DNA of 64,000 nucleotides from Streptomyces sp. F001 (GTDB lineage Bacteria; Actinomycetota; Actinomycetes; Streptomycetales; Streptomycetaceae): NCBI RefSeq assembly GCF_004187715.1, contig NZ_QZWF01000005.1, forward strand, positions 537,560 to 601,559, written 5' to 3'. The first letter of the stretch is position 1. Every line of letters begins with the position of its first letter. Below, one piece after another: positions 56,672 through 64,000 of the stretch. Below the pieces are notes generated by a model, which was not told where the DNA came from, did not search any database, and saw only the letters and a program-made list of their open reading frames with translations. A program made the translations under genes and the position numbers.

Positions 56672-59107
56672 TCAGCTCCCGGTCAGGGACTGCTCGGCCC
56701 AGATGGTCTTGCCGGCGGGGGCGTGCCGGGTGCCCCAGCGGCGGGCGAGCTGGGCGACCAGCAGCAGGCCGCGCCCTCCTTCGTCGAAGATCCGGGCACG
56801 CCGCATGTGCGGGGTGGTGCTGCTCGAGTCGGAGACTTCGCAGATCAGGGTGTTGCCCTCGTGAATCAGCCGGAGCTGGATGGGCGGCCGGCCGTAGCGG
56901 ATGGCATTGGTGACGAGTTCGCTGACCATCAGTTCGGTGACGAACTCGGCGTCGGTAAGTCCCCAGGCCGCCAGCTTGCCGGTGGCCAGCTGGCGGGCCC
57001 GGGCGACGTCGGCGGGGTCGCAGGCCAGGTCCCAGGCGGCGACGCGGTCGGTGTCAAGGGCCCGGGTGCGGGCGATGAGCAGGGCGATGTCGTCGTCCGG
57101 GCGGTGGGTCAGCAGGGCCGTGAGTACCCGGTCGCAGACCGACTCCGGTGTCTGGACGGGGTGGGCGAGGGCGGCGAACATCTTGTCCAGGGCCTCGTCG
57201 ATGTCGCGGTCGCGGATTTCGAGCAGACCGTCGGTGTACAGGGCAAGGAGACTGCCTTCGGGCAGTTCGGCCTCGCTGGTCTCGAACGGCAGGCCGCCCA
57301 GGCCCAGCGGCGGGCCGGCCGGGACGTCGAGGAGGTACACGGCGCCGTCCGGGGTGACCACGGCGGGTGGGGGGTGGCCGGCCCGGGCGAGGGTGCAGCG
57401 GCGGGAGACCGGATCGTAGACGGCGTACAGGCAGGTGGTGCCGATGCCCCCGGCGGTCTCGGCGGCGCCGCCCGTGACGGCCTCGTCGGCGGACAGGCGG
57501 ATGACGAGGTCGTCGAGGTGGGTGAGCAGCTCGTCGGGCGGCAGGTCGACGTCGGCCAGGGTGCGCACCGCGGTACACAGCCGGCCCATGGTGGCCGAGG
57601 CGCGCATGCCGTGGCCGACCACATCGCCCACCACGAGGGCCACCCGCGCGCCGGACAGGGGGATCACGTCGAACCAGTCGCCGCCCACGCCGGCCCGGCT
57701 GCCGGCGGGCAGATAGCGGGAGGCGATCTCGAGGGCCGCCTGGTGGGGCAGTGTCTGCGGGAGCAGGCTGCGCTGCAGGGTCATGGTGGTGGTGCGATCG
57801 CGGGCGGGCCGGCGGGCGTTGTGGATGCCGACGGCCGCCCGGGCCGTGAGCTGCTCGGCAAGCCACAGGTCCTCCGGCGTGAAGGGCTCCGGGCTCCGGT
57901 GACGGCCGAAGAGGGCCACGCCGACCGTGGTGTCCTGTGAGCGCATCGGCACCACCAGCAGTGAGTGTGTCCCCACCTCGCGGAGCCGGGCGGCCTGGGG
58001 GTCCTCGCCCGCCCACCGGGCGACGGCGAAGTCAGCCGTCGCGTACAGGGCGCCGCGGCCCTGGACCAGGCATTCGGCCACGGGTGACAGTGCCGGGTAG
58101 GCGGTTGTCTCGCCCGCCCCGGCCACGGACTCGGGGTGCTCGTCGAGAACCGACTGCACCGCGGTGCGGCGCAGGGTGACGGCCCCGGTCAGCAGGGCGG
58201 AGGACAACTCCTCGCTGCTCCCGGGGACATCGAGCAGGTCGACGACGGTGAAGTCGGCGAGGCGGGGGACGGCGGCGTCGGCCAGTTCCTGTGCGGTGCG
58301 CGCGATGTCCGAGGTGGTGCCGATGCGGGCGCCGACGTCCTTCAGCAGGAGCGTGTGCTGCCGGGCGGGCGGCTCCTGCGCCCTGTGGTGTGCCACCAGG
58401 CATACGGCGCGTACCCGGCCGTCCGTGTCTCTTATCGGGGTCAGCGAGGCCGGCCGGCCGTGCTGCGGGCCTGGCGGCGTCGCGGGGCGGATGTCGGCCT
58501 GCAGGTACTGCGGCTCGCCGGTTTCGAAGGCCAGGCGCATCCTCCTGTCGGCCTCCTCGCTCGCGGGATGCGGCGCGATCTCCGGCAGACGCAGCCCGCG
58601 CATCTCGGTCTCCGTGAAGCCGAGCGCGCGCTCCATGGCGACGTTCGCCCGCACCAGTCGCAGATCCGTGTCGAAGACCGCCAGACCGCAAGGGGACTGG
58701 GTGAACACCCATTCCCCCAGCGTCTTTTCGCCGGGCGTGCGGGGCCGGCCCGCCACGGCGGACACCACGAGCCACTCGTCGGCCTGCCCGCCGGGCGGGC
58801 GCCGGTTGGCGAGCAGTCGCAGCCGAAGCCGGCTGCCGTCGCGGTGCCGCACCGCCACGCTGCCGCTCCACCTGTCCCGCCCGGGTGCATCCCGCCGCGC
58901 GCTCCCGCCGGGTTCGTCGGCGAGCAGATGGGCGGCGGGGCGCCCCACGACCTGCGGGGGCTCATAGCCGAGCAGCTGCCGCGCCCCCTCGCTCCACCCC
59001 GTCACGATGCCCTGCGCATCGACGGTGGCCGCGGCCGTGTACGCCGACTCACCGAAGTCGTCCGCCCTGTCGGGCCACTCACCAGGAGGGGTGGGAAGTC
59101 GCTCCAT
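56672..59107 (-). CDS. PAS-PAS-GAF-SpoIIE-ATPase regulator
   Basis: The 811-residue protein starts at ATG 59107. Domains in order: PAS (about 20-110, VDAQGIVTGWSEGARQLLGY), PAS (about 130-240, AVFDTDLRLVRANVAMERAL), GAF (about 255-425), PP2C/SpoIIE (about 445-650, VGGDWFDVIPLSGARVALVV, DVVGHGMRASA and LLALYTDGLLE), and a HATPase_c anti-sigma domain (about 670-808) with ELVTNAIRYG and DEGGRGLLLVAQLARRWG. Both a phosphatase and a kinase-like domain are present, so it probably switches an anti-anti-sigma partner either way. No STAS partner lies in the window. Its ATPase end resembles the debris near 9.9 kb. Confidence 0.92.
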   Translation of the reverse strand: MERLPTPPGEWPDRADDFGESAYTAAATVDAQGIVTGWSEGARQLLGYEPPQVVGRPAAHLLADEPGGSARRDAPGRDRWSGSVAVRHRDGSRLRLRLLANRRPPGGQADEWLVVSAVAGRPRTPGEKTLGEWVFTQSPCGLAVFDTDLRLVRANVAMERALGFTETEMRGLRLPEIAPHPASEEADRRMRLAFETGEPQYLQADIRPATPPGPQHGRPASLTPIRDTDGRVRAVCLVAHHRAQEPPARQHTLLLKDVGARIGTTSDIARTAQELADAAVPRLADFTVVDLLDVPGSSEELSSALLTGAVTLRRTAVQSVLDEHPESVAGAGETTAYPALSPVAECLVQGRGALYATADFAVARWAGEDPQAARLREVGTHSLLVVPMRSQDTTVGVALFGRHRSPEPFTPEDLWLAEQLTARAAVGIHNARRPARDRTTTMTLQRSLLPQTLPHQAALEIASRYLPAGSRAGVGGDWFDVIPLSGARVALVVGDVVGHGMRASATMGRLCTAVRTLADVDLPPDELLTHLDDLVIRLSADEAVTGGAAETAGGIGTTCLYAVYDPVSRRCTLARAGHPPPAVVTPDGAVYLLDVPAGPPLGLGGLPFETSEAELPEGSLLALYTDGLLEIRDRDIDEALDKMFAALAHPVQTPESVCDRVLTALLTHRPDDDIALLIARTRALDTDRVAAWDLACDPADVARARQLATGKLAAWGLTDAEFVTELMVSELVTNAIRYGRPPIQLRLIHEGNTLICEVSDSSSTTPHMRRARIFDEGGRGLLLVAQLARRWGTRHAPAGKTIWAEQSLTGS

Positions 59108-59431
59108 CGCCGCTCATCTCGTCCTCGCTAGATCCTTTCCCCGCCTACTGACAAGCATGATCCTGCGAGGCACACAGCACCAACGCAACGCCGTCAGGAG
59201 GGGTCCAGCCGGCTGCGGGCGAATCAGACGGCAGGAAGCCGGTCGGCACGCTGTCCCGCCCCGGCCGGGCGGCCCGAAAAAATCTTCAGAAAGTACATAC
59301 GTCGTGGAACCGCGTCCCGAGCTCTCCGCGTGAAGTACGGCAACAGCGACATCTCGGTGCATATCAACCGCTTCGAGAGTGTGAGCGGCGACGACCGAGT
59401 CGATCCGTCGGAGGAAAGCCCCAGTAATCCC
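59108..59431. other. Divergent upstream region of two regulators
   Basis: About 320 bases between the SpoIIE gene and the LuxR-HTH gene. From 59335 on it resembles the region before the paralogous LuxR-HTH gene at 16643 (GAGTCGATCCGTCGGAGGAAA versus GAGCCGATCCGTCGGAGGAAA). No gene is supported. Confidence 0.5.
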
Positions 59432-59668
59432 ATGAGCTCCACACCCACGCCGTACAACGAAGCCCCCACAGCCGCTCAGGCCCCCCTGGCGCCGCGCGAG
59501 CAGGAGGTTCTGCGGCACATCGCCGCAGGGCACACCTACGCCCAAACGGCCCGCCGCATGGAGCTTTCGCAGCACACGGTCGACGCCTATCTGCGCCGCA
59601 TCCGGGCCAAGCTCGGCATCAACAGCACGGCAGAACTCACGCGGCTGGCCATCGCCCTCGGGCTGTGA
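59432..59668 (+). CDS. Stand-alone LuxR-type HTH protein, paralogue of the 16643 gene
   Basis: The homologous start is ATG 59432 (MSSTPTPYNEAPTAAQAPLA), but the GGAGG that serves the paralogue lies 17 bases before it here because about nine bases are inserted; an in-frame ATG at 59330 (MKYGNSDISVHINRFESVSG) and a GTG at 59378 are alternatives. The core protein (78 residues from 59432) is again nearly all LuxR helix-turn-helix: REQEVLRHIAAGHTYAQTAR and SQHTVDAYLRRIRAKLGINS. It differs from the paralogue at a few positions in the recognition helix region. It is divergent from the large SpoIIE regulator and followed directly by a VOC gene. Confidence 0.8.
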   Translation: MSSTPTPYNEAPTAAQAPLAPREQEVLRHIAAGHTYAQTARRMELSQHTVDAYLRRIRAKLGINSTAELTRLAIALGL

Positions 59669-59712
59669 CAGTGACGCCCGGCCGCCGAACAGGATGCCTT
59701 CCGGGAAGGGTC

Positions 59713-60084
59713 ATGCATCTGATGCATCTCGGCCTGCCCGTTCGGGACATGCTGTGCAGCCGGCGGTTCTACGAGACCTACTTCGGCTTCGACCCCGGCA
59801 CCGCGCAGCAGTACGACGACGGCACGGTCATCATCCGCAACGCCGACGGTTTCGATCTCGCCTTGCACGGCGGCCAGGACGTCGGGCCACTGCCCCCGTT
59901 CCTCCACTTCGGCTTCCGGCTCTCCGACCCTGGCGAGGTACGCGCCCTGCTCGCCCGGATGCGAGCGGACGGATTGAACATCATCGAGCACCATGACGAG
60001 CCGGCCTACGTCGCGTTCAAATGCACGGATCCGGACGGCCACCAGGTCGAAACGTACTGGGAACCTCAGGAGACCTCGCCATGA
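59713..60084 (+). CDS. VOC-superfamily (glyoxalase/bleomycin-resistance fold) protein
   Basis: I prefer ATG 59713 (MHLMHLGLPVRDMLCSRRFY) to a GTG at 59665 that overlaps the previous stop. The 123-residue protein has the paired beta-alpha-beta units: HLGLPVRDMLCSRRFYETYF, FGFDPGTAQQYDD and, in the second half, FLHFGFRLSDPGEVRALLAR, ending DPDGHQVETYWEP with the typical metal-site Glu. Metal ligands would be His near residue 5, and Glu in the VETYW motif. Such proteins act in metabolism of aromatic compounds or resistance. A stub of a further gene (12 codons, 60081-60119) begins at its stop and ends at once. Confidence 0.85.
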   Translation: MHLMHLGLPVRDMLCSRRFYETYFGFDPGTAQQYDDGTVIIRNADGFDLALHGGQDVGPLPPFLHFGFRLSDPGEVRALLARMRADGLNIIEHHDEPAYVAFKCTDPDGHQVETYWEPQETSP

Positions 60085-60490
60085 CCGACCAACCCCGTTA
60101 CTCGCCCGGCGGCCCGTGAGCGAGGCCGGTCGCCCGGCCGTCGGCCTCGAGCCCGCTCGGCCCTGCACCGCTCAGCAGCCGCGCTCCCGAACGGTCGGGG
60201 GCTGCCCGGCGGCAGTTCGGCGGGCATTTACCGGGCGCCTCCGGCTCCGTCAAGTCACGAGTTGTCGGAGCGTGACGGCGTTGTGCCGGTCGGACCTACT
60301 GAAAGTGCGGGCCTCACCGGTCAAGGAGACGGGGCCGCGCGGTAGGGCGGAAATCCTCAGCGAGGATTCTCCCGCTCACCGAACCGTCGGCTATCCCGGC
60401 AGGGCGGTCACGGTCAGAACCAGTCCGCCAGCCGTCACCCCGAATTCCCGGGCGCGTCGGAAAACCCCTCGGTGCAGAAGGAGAAAACCC
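60085..60490. other. Region with only a gene stub
   Basis: A 12-codon frame starting at 60081 (MTDQPRYSPGGP) overlaps the VOC stop and terminates, which looks like the beginning of a lost downstream gene. The remaining 370 bases show nothing I can support. Confidence 0.4.
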
Positions 60491-60871
60491 ATGACCCACG
60501 GCGTTCACACACACAACGACGCACAGCTCAAGCGGCGGGGCTTCCGCCTCGCCATGGTCTTCGCCTCGACCGCTTTGATCTCCGGAAGCGTCATCCTTCC
60601 GGCAACCGCCGCAACGACGGCCGTGAGCCAGTCCACGGTCGCAAGCGTCGTCACCGACGGCGGAAAGGGCGGTGACGAGCGATGGGGTAGCCGCAGCGGC
60701 ACCGGTGAGGGGCTCAGCGGGAACGGCGGCGGCGATACCGGCGAGGGAGGTTGCACCGGTGTAGTCGGCCCATGGGATCACCCCGCAGACACCGGCGGAA
60801 CGGGCGGTACCGGCGGTGCCGCCAGCAACGGCGGGAAGCCGACTTCCGCAGTTGAGAGGTTCCGCAGTTGA
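60491..60871 (+). CDS. Small secreted glycine-rich protein
   Basis: The ATG at 60491 follows AGAAGGAG by eight bases. The 126-residue product has a Sec signal (about 40 residues including a basic start QLKRRGFRLAMVF and cleavage near PATA) and a mature part almost free of hydrophobic residues, rich in Gly, Ser, Thr and Asp (SRSGTGEGLSGNGGGDTGEG). One Cys occurs near residue 88. There is no repeat or catalytic motif. It is probably an exported surface or low-complexity protein; function unknown. Confidence 0.6.
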   Translation: MTHGVHTHNDAQLKRRGFRLAMVFASTALISGSVILPATAATTAVSQSTVASVVTDGGKGGDERWGSRSGTGEGLSGNGGGDTGEGGCTGVVGPWDHPADTGGTGGTGGAASNGGKPTSAVERFRS

Positions 60872-61318
60872 GAGGCACGCGGTTGTCCTGGATCCGGGGC
60901 TGATCTTCCTGGACCCGGGGCCGATCTGCGCGAACGGGTGTGGCGACACGAGCCGCAGCCGACCAACTGACCAGCCGAGCCCGAGCCAACCTCAGCGACC
61001 GCCCCGCCGGTAGTTCACATCGAGGGGTCAGGGGTTCAATCCCCTCAGGTCCATCGCAGGGCCGTTCACCGAAGAGCCTCGCAGGGGGACAGTGCACCGC
61101 ATCGTTGGCGTACGCCAACCCGTACGCCAACAGCGGCGTACAACCGCGACCGACGGAGGTCACCCGATCACCCCGTGATCAGGCCATGACCAGGGCAGAC
61201 ACGGCCTGAGGGGCATGAGCTCCTTCTCACGCGAACCCGTAGCCTCGCCCGAGGGACCGCCAGCACCCGGCGCGGGGCCCTTGCGCGTTGCCACGCTGCT
61301 GTCGGGCGGTTGGGCGTG
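60872..61318. other. Region holding repeat copy 1
   Basis: No gene is supported between the glycine-rich protein and the GrpB gene. The right part is the first copy of an imperfect direct repeat shared with about 61990-62095. An earlier stretch (61032-61048) resembles a tRNA T-loop but does not fold normally. Confidence 0.4.
61105..61210 (+). repeat. Imperfect direct repeat, copy 1
   Basis: A roughly 100-bp segment here and at 61990-62095 share CGTACGCC, CAGC, CCGTGATCAGG-like and AGACACGGCCTG elements in the same order, at about three-quarters identity by eye. The copies flank the GrpB gene. Confidence 0.55.
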
Positions 61319-61933
61319 TCAGGCTTCGTGACCTGCTCGTCCGAGGATCTCCTCGACCACTTCAGTCTTGGCGTCGGCGTAGTTCTGCATGTACTGCCAG
61401 GACTGCTGGGACAGGGATCGCTTGGTACGGGCGTACAGCTCGCGGTCACCGCTGTGCGTGCGTAGCCGGTCGCGGAAGCGCAGCATGCGCCCAACCTCGG
61501 GACAGCCAGTCGACAGCACGTGCAGATTGGCCGACTCAGCGCTGGGTGCGAGACCGTGCCGGCGCAGGACGCGGTGCTCGTACCACTCGGGTTCCTGGAT
61601 AACCAGCTGGAACCCGATGCCCTCCAGGGGCGGCACATAGGCCGTCTCGTCCGCAGAGTCGGGGACGATCAGCAGCATGTCGATGACAGGTTTGGCGGGA
61701 AGCCCCGGCACTGACGTGGAGCCGACGTGCTCGATCCGGTGCTCGACATGGCCGAGCCGGTCGCGGATGCGCTCGGCTTCCCGCTCGAATACCTGCGGCC
61801 ACTGTGGGTCGTACTCCACCAAGGTGACCTGGCCGTTGAGCTTGCGGGCCTCGCCGAGGTGGGCCGCCTCGATCTCAGCGGTGGTCATGGGCACGCGTGG
61901 AGTCCCCGGGGCCTGACGTTCCTCTTCCGGCAT
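61319..61933 (-). CDS. GrpB-family nucleotidyltransferase-like protein
   Basis: I choose ATG 61933 (MPEEERQAPGTPRVPMTTAE), with GGAG eight bases before it, over upstream codons in the repeat. The 204-residue protein has a nucleotidyltransferase-like fold: VTLVEYDPQWPQVFEREAER, then HVGSTSVPGLPAKPVIDMLL with the G-S and D-x-D style metal residues, and NLHVLSTGCPEVGRMLRFRD. It belongs to the GrpB/UPF0157 group, whose activity is poorly known. An isolated copy between direct repeats suggests it was brought in with them. Confidence 0.88.
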   Translation of the reverse strand: MPEEERQAPGTPRVPMTTAEIEAAHLGEARKLNGQVTLVEYDPQWPQVFEREAERIRDRLGHVEHRIEHVGSTSVPGLPAKPVIDMLLIVPDSADETAYVPPLEGIGFQLVIQEPEWYEHRVLRRHGLAPSAESANLHVLSTGCPEVGRMLRFRDRLRTHSGDRELYARTKRSLSQQSWQYMQNYADAKTEVVEEILGRAGHEA

Positions 61934-62876
61934 GGGGAAGGCTCCGTTCCTTGGCATCACGTCACTGTCGAAGGCCACGATCAAGGAGTAGGCATACGCT
62001 ATGCCGTACGCCGACAGCAGCACACAACCACAGCCAGCCGCGATCACTCGCTCATCCCGTGGTCAGGCGCTGACCAGCGCAGACACGGCCTGTGGCTGGG
62101 GCGGTCGGCTCCGCGGGCCCCCAGACCGGGCAGGCCACCGGTCGGACACTTCTCCGATAAAGAGTGGGCGCGAAGGCACTCATCAACGCCAACGCAAAGA
62201 GACGAAGAGGATAAGGGCCATTACCCGATCTCGGTGATCGGCGAGCCAGGTGCGGACCTTTCTTCCACCGCCGCCAGCGCCAGCCGCACATCATCCGCGG
62301 CTACTGCGGCGGCCCCACGTCCGCTACATCCTCGAATAGAACCATTTGAGTTTCGGATCAACAGGCATGACGTGCTCCGTTCCCTCAGGTCACACCTGAA
62401 GTACCTTCCATGGAATGGCGAGGCGGCGAGCAGGCCCAGCGGCGTGAATCCGTGACTTACAGAACGAGCACCGGACACAAGAGCCATCAGGCCAGAACGG
62501 ACCCGAGATCACCTGGAGTCGAGTCGGCACGTGCCGGCCGGGACCAGACATTGCCGGGGCCAGGCAATGGGTCACGTTGCCGTGACCCAAAGGGTTCGCC
62601 ATGCGTTCCTGGTACCCCATCGACGCTGTGGCTTCTTTGCTGGTCCAACACCATCGGGCGGCCGAGGACGGCTGGCGATGCACCCCATGCCGACCACGAG
62701 CGCCGGTGTTAAGGGTCTGGGAGGGGCCTCCGGGCGAGGGGGAAGACCTACAGAAAGTCACCAATGCAATGGAATGTCCCGATACTGTGACAAGCCCCCA
62801 ATGTCCGTTGACGCCCTCATGGCCGACCTCCCACGCTGGTGGGTAAGCAGCCCATCCACCCCCAAAGGAGGTCATC
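61934..62876. other. Region with repeat copy 2 and small hairpins
   Basis: Besides repeat copy 2, a perfect eight-pair hairpin GGGTCACG-TTGC-CGTGACCC lies at 62569-62588. A short frame at 62601-62846 (MRSWYPIDAVASLLVQHH) is reminiscent of small Streptomyces proteins with C-x-x-C near the end, but lacks a clear ribosome site and I do not call it. No other gene is supported. Confidence 0.4.
61990..62095 (+). repeat. Imperfect direct repeat, copy 2
   Basis: See copy 1 at 61105; the shared order is GTACGCC(A/G)ACAGC, then a GATCAC segment and AGACACGGCCTG. The gap between the copies is about 780 bp and contains the GrpB gene. Confidence 0.55.
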
Positions 62877-63089
62877 ATGGAGACAAGCACCCGAAGGCGT
62901 ATCCGACACCTCGTCGGCGCGTCCTGCGCTGCTGCGCTGCTCGCCGGAACGGTGGGCGTGGCGAGCGCCGAGGCGATGCCTCAGACAACGAAGGCTACGG
63001 TGGAATCGTCGAGCGCGGCACCACAGGAGACCTGCAAGAAGCAAAACAAGGACGGCACGTGGGCACCGCCGGGCTGCATCCCGCCATGA
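62877..63089 (+). CDS. Small secreted protein with two cysteines
   Basis: The ATG at 62877 follows AAAGGAGG. The 70-residue product has a signal peptide with basic start (METSTRRRIRHLVGASCAAA), cleaved after ASA near residue 31, leaving a mature part of about 39 residues with two cysteines 13 residues apart (ETCKKQNKDGTWAPPGCIPP). They probably form one disulphide. It could be a small exported effector or a wall-associated peptide. I recognise no family. Confidence 0.65.
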   Translation: METSTRRRIRHLVGASCAAALLAGTVGVASAEAMPQTTKATVESSSAAPQETCKKQNKDGTWAPPGCIPP

Positions 63090-63339
63090 GGTGAGGCAAC
63101 CACCACGGACTTCGCGTTTTCACCAGACCTGGGGTGGGTCACCGACAGTGGCCTCACGCTTTCATCAAGTGTGTCGCCCAAGGCTTGATCACAAACCCGA
63201 GAAACGCTTCTGACCCGCAACAACAGGAATCGTCGAGGGTCCTGTTGGCTGCGCGGAAAGAAGCACTTGCACGATTCCCCTGTGCCGCATGCTCCGGCTG
63301 TGAGGAGCCGGTCCCCGTCGGCACCACTGCGCCGAGGGG
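63090..63339. other. Intergenic, no gene seen
   Basis: This stretch between the small secreted protein and the transposase fragment contains no ribosome site with an open frame that I can support. Confidence 0.4.
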
Positions 63340-63650
63340 CAACCGCTGGACGCGGCGGCCTGCCTGCGCGCCACCGGCCGATCCGTCTATGCGATCAACC
63401 CGCTGACCGCCTGCTACCGCGACCGCTACGCCCTGGGCCGCAAAAGGTCCGACCACCTGGACGCCAAGGTCCTGGCGCACCTCTTGCGCACCGGCATCGC
63501 CGAACACCGGCCCCTGCCCGCGGACAGCGAACTGGCCCAGGCCATCACCGTCATGGCCTGCGCCCGGCAAGACGCCGTGTGGGACCGCCGCCGAGCAGGC
63601 CACCGGACAAAGACCGCGCCAGCGCCTGCGCGGGTCAGTCGCGCTTCCGG
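63340..63650 (+). pseudogene. Fragment of an IS110-family transposase
   Basis: In one frame the DNA reads LDAAACLRATGRSVYAINPL, then YRDRYALGRKRSDHLDAKVL and HLLRTGIAEHRPLPADSELA. The spacing around S-D-x-x-D-A and the following ILRT-like and ADSELAQA segments match the N-terminal DEDD domain of IS110-type transposases. The start of the domain and everything after about 63650 are missing, and the frame drifts into unrelated residues. It is a remnant of an insertion. Confidence 0.75.
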
Positions 63651-63733
63651 GGGAGACGTTTCCTTTCCGGGCGGATGGCCATGCTGCTGGTCCGCCGAAT
63701 CGGCCGAGCGCAGTCCTGACTTTCAGACGTCCT

Positions 63734-64000
63734 CTAGATTGGGATCACTGACACCGAATCCGAGCTGAAGTTGGCCACGTAGACCCGGTCCTCAATCGGG
63801 GACACCACCACCCCCAGCGGGCCGCGGCCGACGGGGATAGGTTTGCCCTCCTTGCGGTTCGTCGCGGTGTTGATCACCGACACCGAACCCTCGCTGAAGT
63901 TGGTCACGTAGACCCGGTCCTCATTCGGGGACACCGCCACTCCTGTCGGGCCGCGGCCGACGGGGATGGGATTGCCCTCCTTGCGGTTCGTCGCGGTGTT
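63734..64000 (-). CDS. YVTN-family beta-propeller protein, C-terminal part
   Basis: The gene starts beyond the right edge; its last 88 codons are visible. The protein repeats a unit of 43 residues (129 bp): RVYVTNFSEGSVSVINT, TNRKEGKPIPVGRGPLGVVV, SPIEDRVYVANFSSDSVSVI. The Y-V-(A/T)-N-x-x-S-x-(S/T)-V-S-V-I pattern is that of YVTN/40-residue beta-propeller repeats. The DNA of the repeats is also highly similar at 129-bp spacing, suggesting recent repeat expansion. The stop is at 63734. Function of such surface-type propellers is usually unknown. Confidence 0.85.
   Translation of the reverse strand, partial: NTATNRKEGNPIPVGRGPTGVAVSPNEDRVYVTNFSEGSVSVINTATNRKEGKPIPVGRGPLGVVVSPIEDRVYVANFSSDSVSVIPI

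Noticed and set aside
61025..61055. A tRNA-like T arm (AGGGGTTCAATCCCCTC) followed by AGGTCCA
   Set aside because: With a normal seven-base T loop the stem has a mismatch and a wobble, and no 5' half or anticodon arm can be found upstream.
62601..62846. Possible 81-residue small protein
   Set aside because: No ribosome site and only faint resemblance to known small Streptomyces proteins.

Overview
The window looks like Streptomyces DNA: high G+C with strong third-position G/C bias, frequent GTG starts, translationally coupled operons, and typical actinomycete families (AfsR/SARP regulator, PAS-GAF-SpoIIE phosphatases, DUF397/XRE pairs, GPP34 protein, DUF5753 regulator). Identities come from reading the sequence and from memory of families; no database search was run.

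Layout. 0-5 kb is a scar zone of mobile DNA: the start of an IS5-type transposase at the left edge, a relatively A+T-rich membrane protein/pentapeptide-repeat pair, two 3' halves of tRNA-Arg genes (CCG-like near 1.95 kb, CCU-like near 3.37 kb) that look like attachment sites, and a broken tyrosine integrase. 5.2-9.8 kb holds a SnoaL-like protein and a tight four-gene operon (two unrecognised proteins, a DyP peroxidase, a BASS-type transporter). 9.8-12.9 kb has PAS/ATPase debris, a complete rpoA outside its usual ribosomal operon, and a truncated NAD(P)-binding protein. 12.9-16.4 kb is a redox/tautomerase locus (two tautomerase-like proteins, zinc alcohol dehydrogenase, hot-dog thioesterase) organised around a TetR gene and four near-identical 18-bp palindromes. 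16.6-31 kb contains stand-alone regulators and enzymes: a LuxR-HTH protein, DinB, cupin, Tat-exported multicopper oxidase, SpoIIE phosphatase, AfsR-like regulator with three 11-bp direct repeats upstream, PL9-type pectate lyase, MFS exporter with a divergent (frameshifted) regulator, and glutathione peroxidase.

The most interesting part is 30.9-47.4 kb, which I read as a compact biosynthetic gene cluster with no NRPS or PKS. It contains a 53-residue peptide with a signal sequence, a 2x[4Fe-4S] ferredoxin, an unrecognised 668-residue protein, three different ATP-grasp ligases, an MFS exporter, an FAD/NAD(P)-binding enzyme overlapping an aspartase/fumarase-superfamily lyase (an arrangement like the CreE/CreD nitrous-acid pair), a membrane di-iron desaturase, both glutamate mutase subunits, and an HTH regulator. 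A divergent aspartate aminotransferase flanks it. The logic suggests aspartate and 3-methylaspartate building blocks, N-oxidation or elimination, desaturation, and ATP-grasp amide bond formation. The product cannot be named from sequence.

47.5-60.1 kb is more ordinary chromosome: MerR, DUF397/XRE, GPP34, a D,D-carboxypeptidase with a very long acidic cytoplasmic extension, a large membrane protein, a second SpoIIE protein, a second LuxR-HTH protein and a VOC protein. 60-64 kb is again accessory: two small secreted proteins, a GrpB-family gene between two imperfect direct repeats, an IS110 transposase fragment and the end of a YVTN beta-propeller protein running off the right edge.
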